Source of the DNA: Streptomyces sp. 2114.4
GTDB lineage: Bacteria; Actinomycetota; Actinomycetes; Streptomycetales; Streptomycetaceae
Length of the DNA stretch: 64,000 bases
Assembly: GCF_900187385.1 (NCBI RefSeq)
Contig: NZ_FYEY01000001.1
Coordinates: 682,001-746,000 of the forward strand
Direction of reading: 5' to 3'
Part shown: positions 1-10,536 of the stretch, one piece after another
How positions within the stretch are numbered: the first letter of the stretch is position 1
How the letters are laid out: each line of letters starts with the position of its first letter
The notes under the pieces: generated by a model
Seen by the model: the letters and a program-made list of their open reading frames with translations, nothing else
The model's database searches: none
What the model was told of the DNA's origin: nothing
Program-made: the position numbers and the translations under genes

Positions 1-1
1 C

Positions 2-1568
<1,567 letters not shown>

Positions 1569-1591
<23 letters not shown>

Positions 1592-2066
1592 CACCTCCCA
1601 GGGCCGCCATGAGTCGCCGGAAGAGCGGGCCGACCGGCGGTGGAACGAACTTCTGCAGGAGGTCCGGGTCATCCAGACCGGTGTGCAGATCCTCTTCGCG
1701 TTCCTGCTCACCGTCGCCTTCACCCCGCGCTTCGCCACGCTGGAGCCGACGGACAAAATCATCTACGTGGTGACGGTCCTGCTGGGGGCGGCCACGACCG
1801 GCGCACTGATCGGTACGGTGACCTTTCACCGGCTGGTCACCGGGCACCGGCTGAAGCCGGAAACGGTCCTGTGGGCCTCCCGCCTGGCCTTGCTGGGCAT
1901 CGTTCTCCTGCTGGCGACGGTCGCCTCCGCGCTGCTGCTGATCCTGCGCATCGCGCTGCACAACTCCGCCGTCCCCTGGATCGTCACCGGGCTGGTCGCC
2001 TGGTTCGTGATCTGCTGGTTCGTGCTGCCCGCGGGGGTCCTGCGCCACTATTCGTCCCAGGACTGA
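1569..2066 (+). CDS. Small four-helix membrane protein, DUF6328-like
   Basis: A 165-residue protein with a polar N-terminus (about residues 1-33, rich in Arg/Glu) and four hydrophobic segments near residues 36-55, 65-86, 110-132 and 140-160. I recall this arrangement as the DUF6328 family of actinobacteria, whose function is unknown. The ATG lies inside the end of the Clp gene (23-bp overlap), so the two are probably co-transcribed and translationally coupled. The gene ends about 90 bp before a very strong hairpin. No catalytic motif is visible. Confidence 0.75.
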
Positions 2067-2157
2067 ACCGGTATCGGTCCGAGGGCCGAACAGGGCTCAC
2101 GCCCGCCGGCCGGCCTGCGCCGGAGGAGGGCGGGCCCGCACACCGACGGCCCCGCAC

Positions 2158-2229
2158 GTCAACGGCCGCCAAGGGCGCGGGCCGAGACCCAGGTCAGGGT
2201 CTCGGCCCGCGCCCTTGGCGGCCGTTGAC
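2158..2229. terminator. Perfect 33-bp stem hairpin between convergent genes
   Basis: Positions 2158-2190 are the exact reverse complement of 2197-2229, with a 6-base loop (aggtca). It lies between the ends of converging genes (2066 on + and 2250 on -), so it should act as a bidirectional terminator. No U-tract follows, which is normal in Streptomyces. Confidence 0.85.
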
Positions 2230-2249
2230 GGCCGTTGCGCCGTCGCCCG

Positions 2250-3332
2250 TCAGGCGCGCGCGGAGGCCGGACCCACCCGGCGCGGGCGGTAGAGCAGCGC
2301 CGCGCCCGCGAGTGCGGCGCTGACGACCGCCAGCCCCACGGCCAGCAGCTCGGGCCACATGCCCGCCTCGCCCAGGCCGCTGCCCAGGGGAGAGAGCACG
2401 CCGGCCCGGGACAGCGCATGCAGGGCGATGATGACCATGGCCGCGGCGGCGCTCACCGTCCAGACCAGGGCGGTGTCACGCATCGCCAGCCAGCCGGCCA
2501 GCAGCAGGTACACGACGGCGATGGCCATCGAGAGCCCGGCGGCCGCCTGGGCGCCGTGCAGGTGCGACGAGTGCACCGGCAGATGGCTCAGACCGCACAG
2601 CGCCAGGGCCGCGGCCGCGGGCCAGCGCAGTACGGACCGCAGCACGCCGGGGACCGCGTAACCCGGCTGCGGAGCCGCCTCGGCCGGCGAGGCCCACGGC
2701 GGGGCGCCGTGCCGCATGGTGTCGGCGGGCTGCCGGGACCATGGGGGGTGCTGGGGCGGCCGGCCCATCGCGGATTCACGCTGCGCGCTGGACAGCGGCT
2801 GACCGTTGTGGTCCAGGGGGCGGACATCGGGGTCGAGCACGTGCAGGGACGCGGTCGGCTCGGGTTCGCCGTGGCCGCCGTGACTACCGGGGCCGGGCGG
2901 GAAGGGGTCCGGCGGGAAAGGGTCGGACACCCCGTGGCGACCGTCGCTGCCGCCCTTCGTACGGTCGAACAGCTCGATCAGCTGCGCCACCTCCTCGACG
3001 GACCGGTCGACGGCCACCGCGCGCAGCGCTTCCTGGCTCGATTCCGCGGTGTGGGGGGTGGCCCGCAGCATGTCGAAGAGCGCGGCGACCTCGCTCACCG
3101 GCCGGGAAACCACCGCCATCCGCAGGGCTTCATCGCCGGGGTTGGGAACGTCGCCGCTGCGCTTGAGCAGTTCCACCAGGGCGGCGACTTCCTCCAAGGG
3201 CCGATGGGTGACTGCCTCCCACAGAAGGGTGTGGGACGAGTTGTGCTCAGGGGGCATGGGCGGAAAGTGCTCGCCGGGTCCTGTCGATGACAGTTCGGCG
3301 TCGCCCCCACAGAGTGCTGGTTCGGATGTCAT
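2250..3332 (-). CDS. Hypothetical protein: triple 30-residue helical repeat plus C-terminal membrane domain
   Basis: I do not recognise a named family. The start chosen is the ATG at 3332, preceded by GTGGAG; the longer open frame upstream looks non-coding. The 360-residue product has three degenerate repeats at about residues 37-60, 68-91 and 102-124. Each has the pattern (R/S)P(L/V)(E/S)EVA(A/Q)L(V/F/I)(E/D)(L/M)L, predicted as helical pairs. A Pro/Gly/His-rich linker follows (about 125-230), then roughly four membrane segments (about 240-350). The repeats look like a protein-interaction module tethered to the membrane. The gene converges on the Clp pair across a strong terminator. Confidence 0.6.
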   Translation of the reverse strand: MTSEPALCGGDAELSSTGPGEHFPPMPPEHNSSHTLLWEAVTHRPLEEVAALVELLKRSGDVPNPGDEALRMAVVSRPVSEVAALFDMLRATPHTAESSQEALRAVAVDRSVEEVAQLIELFDRTKGGSDGRHGVSDPFPPDPFPPGPGSHGGHGEPEPTASLHVLDPDVRPLDHNGQPLSSAQRESAMGRPPQHPPWSRQPADTMRHGAPPWASPAEAAPQPGYAVPGVLRSVLRWPAAAALALCGLSHLPVHSSHLHGAQAAAGLSMAIAVVYLLLAGWLAMRDTALVWTVSAAAAMVIIALHALSRAGVLSPLGSGLGEAGMWPELLAVGLAVVSAALAGAALLYRPRRVGPASARA

Positions 3333-3622
3333 GGAGGGACTCCACTGAACGAGGGGAGCGTCAAACACCAGGAGCGCTGACACTCGGCGGACGTTGAGAG
3401 TGCTGTGCCTCAGCCAACGTCCCTTCGGTGTGCCCCCGCCATTCAGGAAGGCCATCCGGTGGAGACACGCCGGTACGCCCGGGCGCGCCGCCCCCGGCGG
3501 CCCCTGTGACGGCGGACGTATCCGCCCCACCACGAGACGTGACGCTTCGACGTGCCGAGGCCCGCCGGGCCTGATTCGCTGGTAGGTGGAGCTCCATACA
3601 CCACACCGGTGAAGGACAGATC

Positions 3623-3814
3623 ATGAGCGCAACAGGAGAATCCCACGGACGCATCCAGCAGATGCGCGACAAGGCCCAGGAACTGCAGGCGGCCGCGGAA
3701 CGCGCCGGCGACCCGGAGGAGCGGAAGCGGCTCCAGGAGAAGGCCCGCAGGCTCCTGTCCCAGAGTGAGCAGGAAAGCGGTATGGCCAGCGGAGACATCT
3801 ACCCCTCCGAGTGA
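3623..3814 (+). CDS. Small charged helical protein, DUF6381-like
   Basis: A 63-residue, highly charged protein (GRIQQMRDKAQELQAAAERA and EERKRLQEKARRLLSQSEQE), almost certainly one long amphipathic helix or coiled coil. It is very like a short conserved Streptomyces protein that I recall as DUF6381. The ATG follows a GGACAG-type ribosome-binding site. It stands alone, divergent from the repeat/membrane protein. Function unknown; abundant small helical proteins of this kind are often stress-associated, but nothing here shows that. Confidence 0.7.
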   Translation: MSATGESHGRIQQMRDKAQELQAAAERAGDPEERKRLQEKARRLLSQSEQESGMASGDIYPSE

Positions 3815-3963
3815 GGCCGGACCGGCCGGGCCGCGCCGTTCCGCGTAGGGCTTCGCCGTCCCACTTGAGGCCTCGTGCGGGGCGTCGCCGAGCGTCCGGC
3901 TGTTCGAGTGGCTTCGCGGCGGGCACCGGTCAGCGGTCGGTGCGGCCGGGAAGCGGTGACCGC

Positions 3964-4860
3964 ATGATTCCCTCCGAGCCCCCACGGGCCGCCGGGGCCG
4001 TGGCCCGGACGGTGTCCGGGCCGTCCACGGCCGGCCGTGCGGGCTACGACGAGCACTTCCTCGGGGTACCGGTACCGCTGCCGGTGCCCGCCGGTCCCGC
4101 CGTGGAGACGGTGGTGCTGCCCTACACCCACTTCACCGTGGTGCTGCGACCGGACCGGCGGATGGCGGCGGCCACCGCGGTCTGCATCGACGGTGAGCGG
4201 CTGCCGCCGCAGGTGCCGCCGGAGCGCGACTGGCAGCTCGATCCGCGGCTGGACAAGGACCGGCAGACCGGCGAGGAGGTCTACCGGAACAACTCCCTGG
4301 ACAAGGGGCATCTGGTGGGCCGGCTCGATCCCGTGTGGGGCGAGGCCGCCGAGGCCCACCAGGCGCATGCGGACACCTTTCACTACCCGAATGCCGCCCC
4401 GCAGGCGGATGTGTGCAATCGGAGCAGGCAGGTCTGGGAGGGGCTGGCGGGCTATCTGCTCGACCACGCCGCCCGGCCCGGCCGCAGGCTGGCCGTCCTC
4501 ACCGGACCCGTACTGCACGACTCGGACCCGCCGTACCGGGGCGTCCAGGTACCGCTGCGCTTCTGGAAGGTGGCGGCGTTCCTCCGGGACGGCTCGCTGG
4601 CGGCGACGGCGTACGCACTCGACCAGAGCCCGGACCTGATCTGGGACGCCGAGCGTGCCCTGGCCGGGGCAACACCCGGGGCGCCCCCGGTGCTGGGCGC
4701 CTTCCGGACGTTCCAGGTGCCGGTGACGGATGTCGCCGAGCTCACCTCGCTGAACCTGGGCCCCCTTCCTGCCGCCGATCTGATGCCCGTCGCACGCACC
4801 CCGGAGGACCGCTGGAAACGGCTCGCCTCACACGACGACATCGTGCTGCAGCGCCGCTGA
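3964..4860 (+). CDS. DNA/RNA non-specific endonuclease (NUC1, beta-beta-alpha metal fold)
   Basis: A 298-residue protein of the Serratia-type nuclease superfamily. The catalytic signature is DKGHLVGR at residues 113-120 (the DRGH motif variant; the His is the general base), followed by the Asn-containing helix YPNAAPQADVCNRS (about 141-154) that supplies the metal-ligand Asn. Start ATG 3964 is preceded by GGAAG at suitable spacing. No signal peptide is visible, so an intracellular role or a non-classical toxin role are both open. No adjacent immunity-like gene is evident. It converges on the ABC importer genes across an 80-bp gap. Confidence 0.85.
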   Translation: MIPSEPPRAAGAVARTVSGPSTAGRAGYDEHFLGVPVPLPVPAGPAVETVVLPYTHFTVVLRPDRRMAAATAVCIDGERLPPQVPPERDWQLDPRLDKDRQTGEEVYRNNSLDKGHLVGRLDPVWGEAAEAHQAHADTFHYPNAAPQADVCNRSRQVWEGLAGYLLDHAARPGRRLAVLTGPVLHDSDPPYRGVQVPLRFWKVAAFLRDGSLAATAYALDQSPDLIWDAERALAGATPGAPPVLGAFRTFQVPVTDVAELTSLNLGPLPAADLMPVARTPEDRWKRLASHDDIVLQRR

Positions 4861-4940
4861 GGGGCCAGAGCCGCGAGCCGTACGACCCGAGGGTTGGGGG
4901 CTCCCCCTTGTACGGCACCGTGTGGGCGGGCCGCCCCTGC

Positions 4941-5966
4941 CTATTTGACGAATTCGGTGGTGTAGGTCTTCTTCAAGTCCACCGTGGCGTTCTTGAGGTT
5001 GGGGTTGAAGGCCTTCAGGACGCGTTCGACGGTCGCGGGGCCGTCGGCCGGCATCACCCCGTCCTTGGTGAACATCGGCAGGGTGTCCTTGATCGACCGG
5101 GCGTACAGTTCCTTGCCGCCCTGCGCGTAGTCGGACGGCATCTTCGCGGCGATCTGTTCGGCGGTGTGCGTGGACATCCACTTGAGGGTCTTCACGAAGG
5201 CGCGGGCCAGCTTCCGCACGGTCTCCTTGTGGCTGTTCACCCAGTCGGTGTTCATGTAGAGGCTGGACGAGGGGTAGGCGCCGCCGAGCGCCTTCTTCGA
5301 GCCCTCGGGGGTGCGCATGTCGATGAGGATTTTGCCGAGCTTCTTGTCCAGGATCTGCGCGACCGTGGGGTCCGTGGTCATCCCGCCCTGGATCGAGCCC
5401 TGCCGCAGAGCTGAGATGAAGGTCTGGCCGGCGCCGACCGCCACCGGGGTGAACTCGTTGGTCTGCACCCCGTTCTTCACCGCGAGGTACTTGGTCAGGA
5501 AGTCGGTGGAGGAGCCGAGGCCGGTGACGCCGAGCTTCTTGCCCGCGAAGTCCTTGGCCGAGGTGAGGTCACCGGCCGCCTTGTCGGAGACGACCTCGAC
5601 CTCGCCGGGGGCGTGCGCGAGCTGGACCACCGATTCCACCTGCTTGCCCTTGACCTGCAGATCGAGGGTGTGGTCGTAGAAGCCGACGACGCCCTCTACG
5701 TCGCCGGAGACCAGCGAGGTGGTGGCCTGCACACCGGCCGGTTCGGTCAGCAGCGTGACGTGGACGCCTTCGTCCTCGAAGTAGCCGAGTTGCTGGGTGA
5801 GTCTCGCGGGCAGATAGATGACCTTGTCCAGGCCGCCCACCATGATCTTGATCTTGCCGTTCTTGTCATCGGAGCCGGCGGCCGGGGAGCCACCGCAGGC
5901 GGTGAGGGTGGTCAGGGCGAGGGCGGTGGCGGCCACGGCGGCCGAGATCTTCCGTGCGGTGGGCAT
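4941..5966 (-). CDS. ABC transporter substrate-binding lipoprotein (NMT1/SsuA type)
   Basis: Periplasmic-binding-type lipoprotein of a nitrate/sulfonate/taurine/pyrimidine-class importer. A signal peptide with lipobox LTAC puts the lipidated Cys at residue 24; a Ser/Gly/Asp linker and the NMT1/THI5-like fold follow. ATG 5966 is preferred over the upstream in-frame GTG because AAGGA sits 7 nt before the ATG but only 1 nt before the GTG. It is the last gene of the importer operon (ATPase, permease, binding protein). The ligand cannot be read from sequence; the adjacent DcuS/CitA-type sensor suggests control by a small metabolite. Confidence 0.85.
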   Translation of the reverse strand: MPTARKISAAVAATALALTTLTACGGSPAAGSDDKNGKIKIMVGGLDKVIYLPARLTQQLGYFEDEGVHVTLLTEPAGVQATTSLVSGDVEGVVGFYDHTLDLQVKGKQVESVVQLAHAPGEVEVVSDKAAGDLTSAKDFAGKKLGVTGLGSSTDFLTKYLAVKNGVQTNEFTPVAVGAGQTFISALRQGSIQGGMTTDPTVAQILDKKLGKILIDMRTPEGSKKALGGAYPSSSLYMNTDWVNSHKETVRKLARAFVKTLKWMSTHTAEQIAAKMPSDYAQGGKELYARSIKDTLPMFTKDGVMPADGPATVERVLKAFNPNLKNATVDLKKTYTTEFVK

Positions 5967-6027
5967 GGTCACGTCCTTGTGAGGTGGAAAGGAGAAGGAG
6001 GGAAGGGGGCTGCGAGGGGCGCGAGGC

Positions 6028-6900
6028 TCAGCGGCCGTCGCCGGCGTCGGCCGGCTTCCAGCGGAAGAGCCGCCTTTCGAGGAAGGCGAGCAGCCCCTCG
6101 GCGAGCAGGGCGACGACGGCGAGGATCACCATCGCGGCGTAAACACCGGCCGCGTTGAAGGTGCCCTGGGACGCCGAGACCAGCAGACCCAGGCCCTTGG
6201 TCGCCCCGATGTACTCGCCGACGATCGCGCCGATCAGCGCGAAGCCGAAGCTGACATGCAGGCTGGTGAAGATCCATGAAGTGGCGGAGGGGATCACCAC
6301 CTGCAGGGTGACCTGGCGGTTGCTCGCCCCCAGGATCCGGGAGTTGGCGACCAGGTTGCGGTCGACCTCCCGGGCGCCCTGAAAGGCGTTGAAGAAGACC
6401 GGGAAGAAGACGAGGACCACGGCGGAGGCGACCTTGGAGGCCGGCCCCAGACCGAACCAGATGAGGAAGATGGGGGCCAGGACGATGCGCGGCAGTGCGT
6501 TGAGCACCTTGATGTACGGGCCGAGCACATCCGCCAGGAAGCGGATGCGGCCGAGCGCGATCCCCAGCACCACACCCCCGATGACGCCGATCACCCAGCC
6601 GAGGAGCGCTTCGTAGAGCGTGTACCAGATCTGCTCCCACAGCGAGCCCTGCGGGGTGCCGTGCAGCGCCCACTGGCTCATCTGGTTCCAGATCCTGGAG
6701 GGCATGGAGAAGTTGAACGGGTCGATGACGGCGGCGCGGGCCAGCCACTCCCACAGTCCGGTCAGCGCGACGAGCAGCAGCACCCGGGTGCCGTGGACCA
6801 GGAGCTTGTGGTGGCGCGCGGCCCGGGCCCTGGCCTGTGAACGGTCCGTACGGCCCGCTCGGGGCTTGGCCGGAAGCGCGGTCTCGGTCTCAGGCGACAT
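6028..6900 (-). CDS. ABC transporter permease (SsuC/BPD family)
   Basis: A 290-residue inner-membrane permease with about six hydrophobic helices and the EAA-loop region (NLVANSRILGASNRQ) that contacts the ATPase. ATG 6900 has GAGAGGGG upstream and overlaps the end of the ATPase gene by 11 bp, indicating coupling. The N-terminal 30 residues are Arg-rich and cytoplasmic. Homologues move nitrate, sulfonates, taurine or thiamine precursors; the substrate here is unassigned. Confidence 0.87.
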   Translation of the reverse strand: MSPETETALPAKPRAGRTDRSQARARAARHHKLLVHGTRVLLLVALTGLWEWLARAAVIDPFNFSMPSRIWNQMSQWALHGTPQGSLWEQIWYTLYEALLGWVIGVIGGVVLGIALGRIRFLADVLGPYIKVLNALPRIVLAPIFLIWFGLGPASKVASAVVLVFFPVFFNAFQGAREVDRNLVANSRILGASNRQVTLQVVIPSATSWIFTSLHVSFGFALIGAIVGEYIGATKGLGLLVSASQGTFNAAGVYAAMVILAVVALLAEGLLAFLERRLFRWKPADAGDGR

Positions 6901-7705
6901 CCGCGGCACCCCTCTCGCGGGTGATACGGACCTCTTCGCCGAGCGAGGACCAGATCTCCCGGTAGATCTCCAGGAACCGCGGCTCCAGCCGGACCGATTC
7001 GACCTTGCGGGGGCGCGGCAGATCGATCGCGAAGACCTCCTTGACGGTTGCCGGGCCCGCGGTCATGACGACCACCTTGTCGGCGAGGGCGATGGATTCC
7101 TCCAGGTCGTGGGTGACGAAGACGACGGAGGCGCCGGTCCCCGACCACAGCTCCAGCAGTTCGTCCGACATCAGCGCCCGGGTCTGCACATCGAGGGCGG
7201 AGAACGGCTCGTCCATGAGCAGGATTTCGGGGTCGTTGACGAAGGTCGCGGCGAGGGCGACTCGTTTGCGCTGCCCACCGGAGAGCTGGTGCGGATAGCG
7301 GTCCTCGAACGCCGCAAGACCGACCCGGGCGAGCCATTCCCGTGCCCGCTCTCTGGCCTCGGGCTTCGGTACGCCGCGGAACCGGGGGCCGGCCATCACA
7401 TTCGACAGCACGGTGCGCCAGGGGAAGACCGCGTCCTGCTGGAAGACGAACCCGATCTTGTCCCCGATGCCGCGCACCGGCTCCCCGGCGACCAGTACGT
7501 CGCCTTCCGTGGGCTCTTCCAGGCCGCTGACCAGGGTCAGCGTGGTGGATTTACCGCACCCGGTGGGGCCGACGACCGCGACGAACTCACCGCGTTCGAC
7601 GACCAGATCCAGGTCCCGGACGGCCGTGTGCAGCGCCCCCGAGGGCGTCCGGAAGGCCTTGCTCGTACCCCGCAGTTCGATCGCGGGGCTCGTGTGGCTG
7701 TTCAT
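6890..7705 (-). CDS. ABC transporter ATP-binding protein (SsuB/TauB type)
   Basis: A 271-residue nucleotide-binding subunit with Walker A GPTGCGKST (residues 46-54), a Q-loop (FVFQQD), signature LSGGQRKR, Walker B ILLMDEP and the switch-region His in VTHDLEE. ATG 7705 is chosen because family alignment begins there; the 24 upstream codons look non-coding. It is the first gene of the importer operon and is divergent from the sensor kinase gene, with a 274-bp shared control region. Confidence 0.9.
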   Translation of the reverse strand: MNSHTSPAIELRGTSKAFRTPSGALHTAVRDLDLVVERGEFVAVVGPTGCGKSTTLTLVSGLEEPTEGDVLVAGEPVRGIGDKIGFVFQQDAVFPWRTVLSNVMAGPRFRGVPKPEARERAREWLARVGLAAFEDRYPHQLSGGQRKRVALAATFVNDPEILLMDEPFSALDVQTRALMSDELLELWSGTGASVVFVTHDLEESIALADKVVVMTAGPATVKEVFAIDLPRPRKVESVRLEPRFLEIYREIWSSLGEEVRITRERGAADVA

Positions 7706-7866
7706 GGGTCGGGAGGCTAGGAGTGATCCGGGCCACAGCGGCAGCCTTGTGGGCGCAAGCGACCTTTCTGCGCGCAAACCCTGTTGTGCTCATTTTGCTC
7801 ACGCTAGAACGGCTAAGTCGTCACCAGGGGGTGTGCGGGCGCTCACGCACGGCTTACGGTGCGGTG

Positions 7867-7940
7867 ATCGCGAAGTAAAAGGTGCGGGCCCTCGCGAGGT
7901 GAAAGACGCAGGCATCGCGCAGCGAAAAAGGACGATTCGG
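7867..7940 (+). promoter_or_regulatory. Three tandem direct repeats upstream of the sensor-kinase gene
   Basis: Three imperfect copies of a 23-24-bp unit begin at 7867, 7891 and 7914 and end about 40 bp before the kinase start. Each opens with (a/c)TCGCG followed by an A-rich part (aagtaaaagg, aggtgaaaga, cagcgaaaaa). The phasing of roughly two helical turns suggests binding by the neighbouring response regulator. This is inference from spacing and position only. Confidence 0.5.
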
Positions 7941-7979
7941 TTCCGCAAGGGTGCGGAGGGCGGAGACAAGGGAGACCCG

Positions 7980-9656
7980 ATGCGGATCCGCTGGCCCCGA
8001 CGGGTCTTTGCACAGGTGCTCACCGCGCAAGTCGCCCTGACCACCGGTGTCATGGTGCTCGCCACCGGCCTGTTCCTCGCCCCGCTCAGCTCCGAGCTGG
8101 ACGACCAGGCGATGCGCCGGGCGCTGTCCATCGCCCAGACCACCGCCGCCGCACCGGACCTCGCCCGGGAGCTGGTCACCACCGAACCGGCGGCGCACGG
8201 GCCGGTGCAGGCCGAAGCGGAACGGATCCGTACCGCGACCGGGGCGCTGTACGTCGTCGTGATGGACACCCACGGGGTGCGCTGGTCGCACACCCACACC
8301 GACGAGATCGGCCGGCATGTCTCCACGGACCCGAGCCGGACCCTCGCCGGGCGGCAGGTGCGGCAGATCGACACCGGGACGCTGGGGCGGTCGGCCCGCG
8401 CCAAGGTGCCGCTGCGCGACGACCGGGGCCGGATCGTCGGCGCGGTGTCGGTCGGTATCGCCTACGACAGTGTCCGGGGGCGGCTGTTCGGCACCATCCC
8501 CGCGCTGCTGCGGTACGCGGGCGCGGCGCTGGCCGTCGGGGTGCTGGCCGCGGTCGCGCTCTCCCGGAGGCTGCGGCGTCGTACGCACGGGGTGGCGTTC
8601 GCCGATATCTCCGCCCTGCTCGACGAGCGGGAGGCGATGCTGCACGGCATCCGGGAGGGCGTCGTCGCCTTCGACCGGCGCGGCCGCATCCGGCTGGTGA
8701 ACGACGAGGCCGCGCGGCTGCTGGGCCTGGACGCGCGGGCCGCGGGCCGGGCCCTGGACGAGGTGCTGCCGCCGGGGCGGACGACGGATGTGCTGGCCGG
8801 GCGGGTGGACGGCACGGATCTGCTGGCCGTCAGCGGCGGGCGGGTGCTGGTCGCCAACCGGATGCCGACCCAGGACGGCGGGGCGGTGGTGACCCTGCGG
8901 GACCGCACCGAGCTGGAGCTGCTGGGCCGCGAACTGGACGGCACCCAGGGGCTGCTGGACGCGCTCCGGGCCCAGGATCACGAACACGCCAATCAACTGC
9001 ACACCCTGCGCGGGCTGCTGGAGCTGGGCCGGTACGAAAGGGCGGTGGAGTTCGTCAGCGAAGTGGCCAGCGCCCAGCGGGCCTCCGCGGAACAGATCGC
9101 GGAGCGGGTGCACGACCCGCTGCTGTCCGCACTGCTCGTCGGCAAGGCCGCCGTCGCCGCCGAACGCGGGGTGTCGCTGCGGGTGTCGTCCACGACGCTG
9201 CTGCCCGATGCGGTGGTCGACCCGCGCGACCTGGTGACCGTGCTGGGCAACCTCATCGACAATGCGCTGGACGCCACCGGGGAGCGCCGCCGCGACGAGC
9301 CGTTCGTCGAGGTGGAGTTGCGGGCCGAGCACACCACCGCCGTGCTGCGGGTCTCGGACACGGGGCCGGGGGTGCCGCCGGAGCTACGGGAGCGGATCTT
9401 CGCCGAGGGCTGGTCCACCAAGGCCGCCGCGCGCGCCCCCGGAACCGCGCCGTCCGCCCGCCCGGTGGCTTTCCACCGCGGCCGGGGCATCGGCCTCGCG
9501 CTGGTGCGCCGGCTCGCCGAGCGCTACGGCGGGATGGCCCGGGTGACCGCCCGCGCGGGCGGCGGTGCGGTCTTCACCGTCGTCCTCCCCGAAGCACTCG
9601 CCCGGCACGACGACGCGCCCGTGCGCCGGCTCACCACCGCGGGAGAGCCACGGTGA
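7980..9656 (+). CDS. Sensor histidine kinase, DcuS/CitA (CitB-system) family
   Basis: A 558-residue membrane sensor with TM1 about 12-34, an extracytoplasmic PAS-like (PDC) domain about 40-172, TM2 about 178-196 and a cytoplasmic PAS about 210-310. The dimerisation helix carries DHEHANQLHT, with H334 as the likely phospho-acceptor (HExxNxLH pattern of this family). The HATPase domain has N-box NLIDNALDA, G1 DTGPGV and G2 GRGIGLAL. ATG 7980 follows GGGAGA. Members sense C4-dicarboxylates, citrate or other carboxylates. Divergence from the ABC operon suggests that operon is the target. Confidence 0.9.
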   Translation: MRIRWPRRVFAQVLTAQVALTTGVMVLATGLFLAPLSSELDDQAMRRALSIAQTTAAAPDLARELVTTEPAAHGPVQAEAERIRTATGALYVVVMDTHGVRWSHTHTDEIGRHVSTDPSRTLAGRQVRQIDTGTLGRSARAKVPLRDDRGRIVGAVSVGIAYDSVRGRLFGTIPALLRYAGAALAVGVLAAVALSRRLRRRTHGVAFADISALLDEREAMLHGIREGVVAFDRRGRIRLVNDEAARLLGLDARAAGRALDEVLPPGRTTDVLAGRVDGTDLLAVSGGRVLVANRMPTQDGGAVVTLRDRTELELLGRELDGTQGLLDALRAQDHEHANQLHTLRGLLELGRYERAVEFVSEVASAQRASAEQIAERVHDPLLSALLVGKAAVAAERGVSLRVSSTTLLPDAVVDPRDLVTVLGNLIDNALDATGERRRDEPFVEVELRAEHTTAVLRVSDTGPGVPPELRERIFAEGWSTKAAARAPGTAPSARPVAFHRGRGIGLALVRRLAERYGGMARVTARAGGGAVFTVVLPEALARHDDAPVRRLTTAGEPR

Positions 9657-9843
9657 AGCGGGCGAATCACGACGAAAGGAGTACCACGGTGACCGGAGTG
9701 CCACGACGGCCGGAGCGCCGCGACGGAATGGGGCACCGCAAGGCAACGGGGCATCGCAAGGGAACAGGGCGCCGCGAGCGAACTGGGCTCCGTGTGGGAA
9801 CGGAGCCGCCGGCGCGAAGACCCCTGCCGAGCGGAGCATCACG
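9657..9843 (+). other. Repetitive spacer between kinase and regulator genes
   Basis: No credible gene. It contains short degenerate direct repeats (GGGGCACCGCAAGG, GGGGCATCGCAAGG, then related copies) and a GAAAGGAG sequence near 9675 that could serve a short unproductive ORF. Confidence 0.4.
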
Positions 9844-10536
9844 ATGATCGATGTCCTGGTCGTGGACGATGACTTCCACGTCGCCGAGATCAATGCCGCG
9901 TATGTGTCCCAGGTATCCGGCTTCCGGGTCACCGGCCGTGCCCACACCGCCGCCCAGGCGCTGGCCTCCCTGGAGCGCACCCCCGCCGATCTGGTACTGC
10001 TCGACCACTACCTGCCCGACGAAACGGGCCTGTCACTGGTGCGACGGCTCCGCCAACTCGGCCACCGCACCGACGTGATCATGGTGACCGCCGCCCGTGA
10101 CGTCACCACGGTCCAGGACGCGATGCGCTGCGGCGCGCTGCAATACCTCGTCAAACCGTTCGGCTTCTCCGGGCTGCGCGCCAAACTTGAGGGCTATGCG
10201 GCGCTGCGCCGCACCGTGGAGGGGGTGGGGGGACGCGGCGAGGCGGGCCAGGAGCAGGTGGACCGGATCTTCGGCGCCTTCCGGACCACCGACTCCCCGC
10301 ACACCGAACTCCCCAAAGGCCACTCGGCGGCGACCGTCGACCTGATCCGCCGGGTCCTGGACACCGCCGGGCACCCGCTGTCCGCCCACGAGGTGGCCGA
10401 ACGCGCCGGCGTCAGCCGCTCCACGGCCCAGCGCTACCTCAAACACCTCGAACGCAGCGGCCACATCACCCTCACCCTCAAATACGGCGACACCGGCCGC
10501 CCCGAACACCGCTACCGCTGGGCGAGCAGCCACTGA
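9844..10536 (+). CDS. Response regulator, DcuR/CitB family
   Basis: A 230-residue regulator with a receiver domain (acidic pocket DDD at 8-10, phospho-acceptor D54 in VLLDHYLPD, conserved T in MVTAARD and K in YLVKPF). A C-terminal winged helix/HTH (about residues 165-225, AHEVAERAGVSRSTAQRYL) is typical of CitB-type regulators. It pairs with the upstream kinase but is separated from it by an unusually long 187-bp gap of repetitive G-rich sequence. ATG 9844 is used, with CGGAG upstream; the longer open frame is the tail of that spacer. Confidence 0.9.
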   Translation: MIDVLVVDDDFHVAEINAAYVSQVSGFRVTGRAHTAAQALASLERTPADLVLLDHYLPDETGLSLVRRLRQLGHRTDVIMVTAARDVTTVQDAMRCGALQYLVKPFGFSGLRAKLEGYAALRRTVEGVGGRGEAGQEQVDRIFGAFRTTDSPHTELPKGHSAATVDLIRRVLDTAGHPLSAHEVAERAGVSRSTAQRYLKHLERSGHITLTLKYGDTGRPEHRYRWASSH

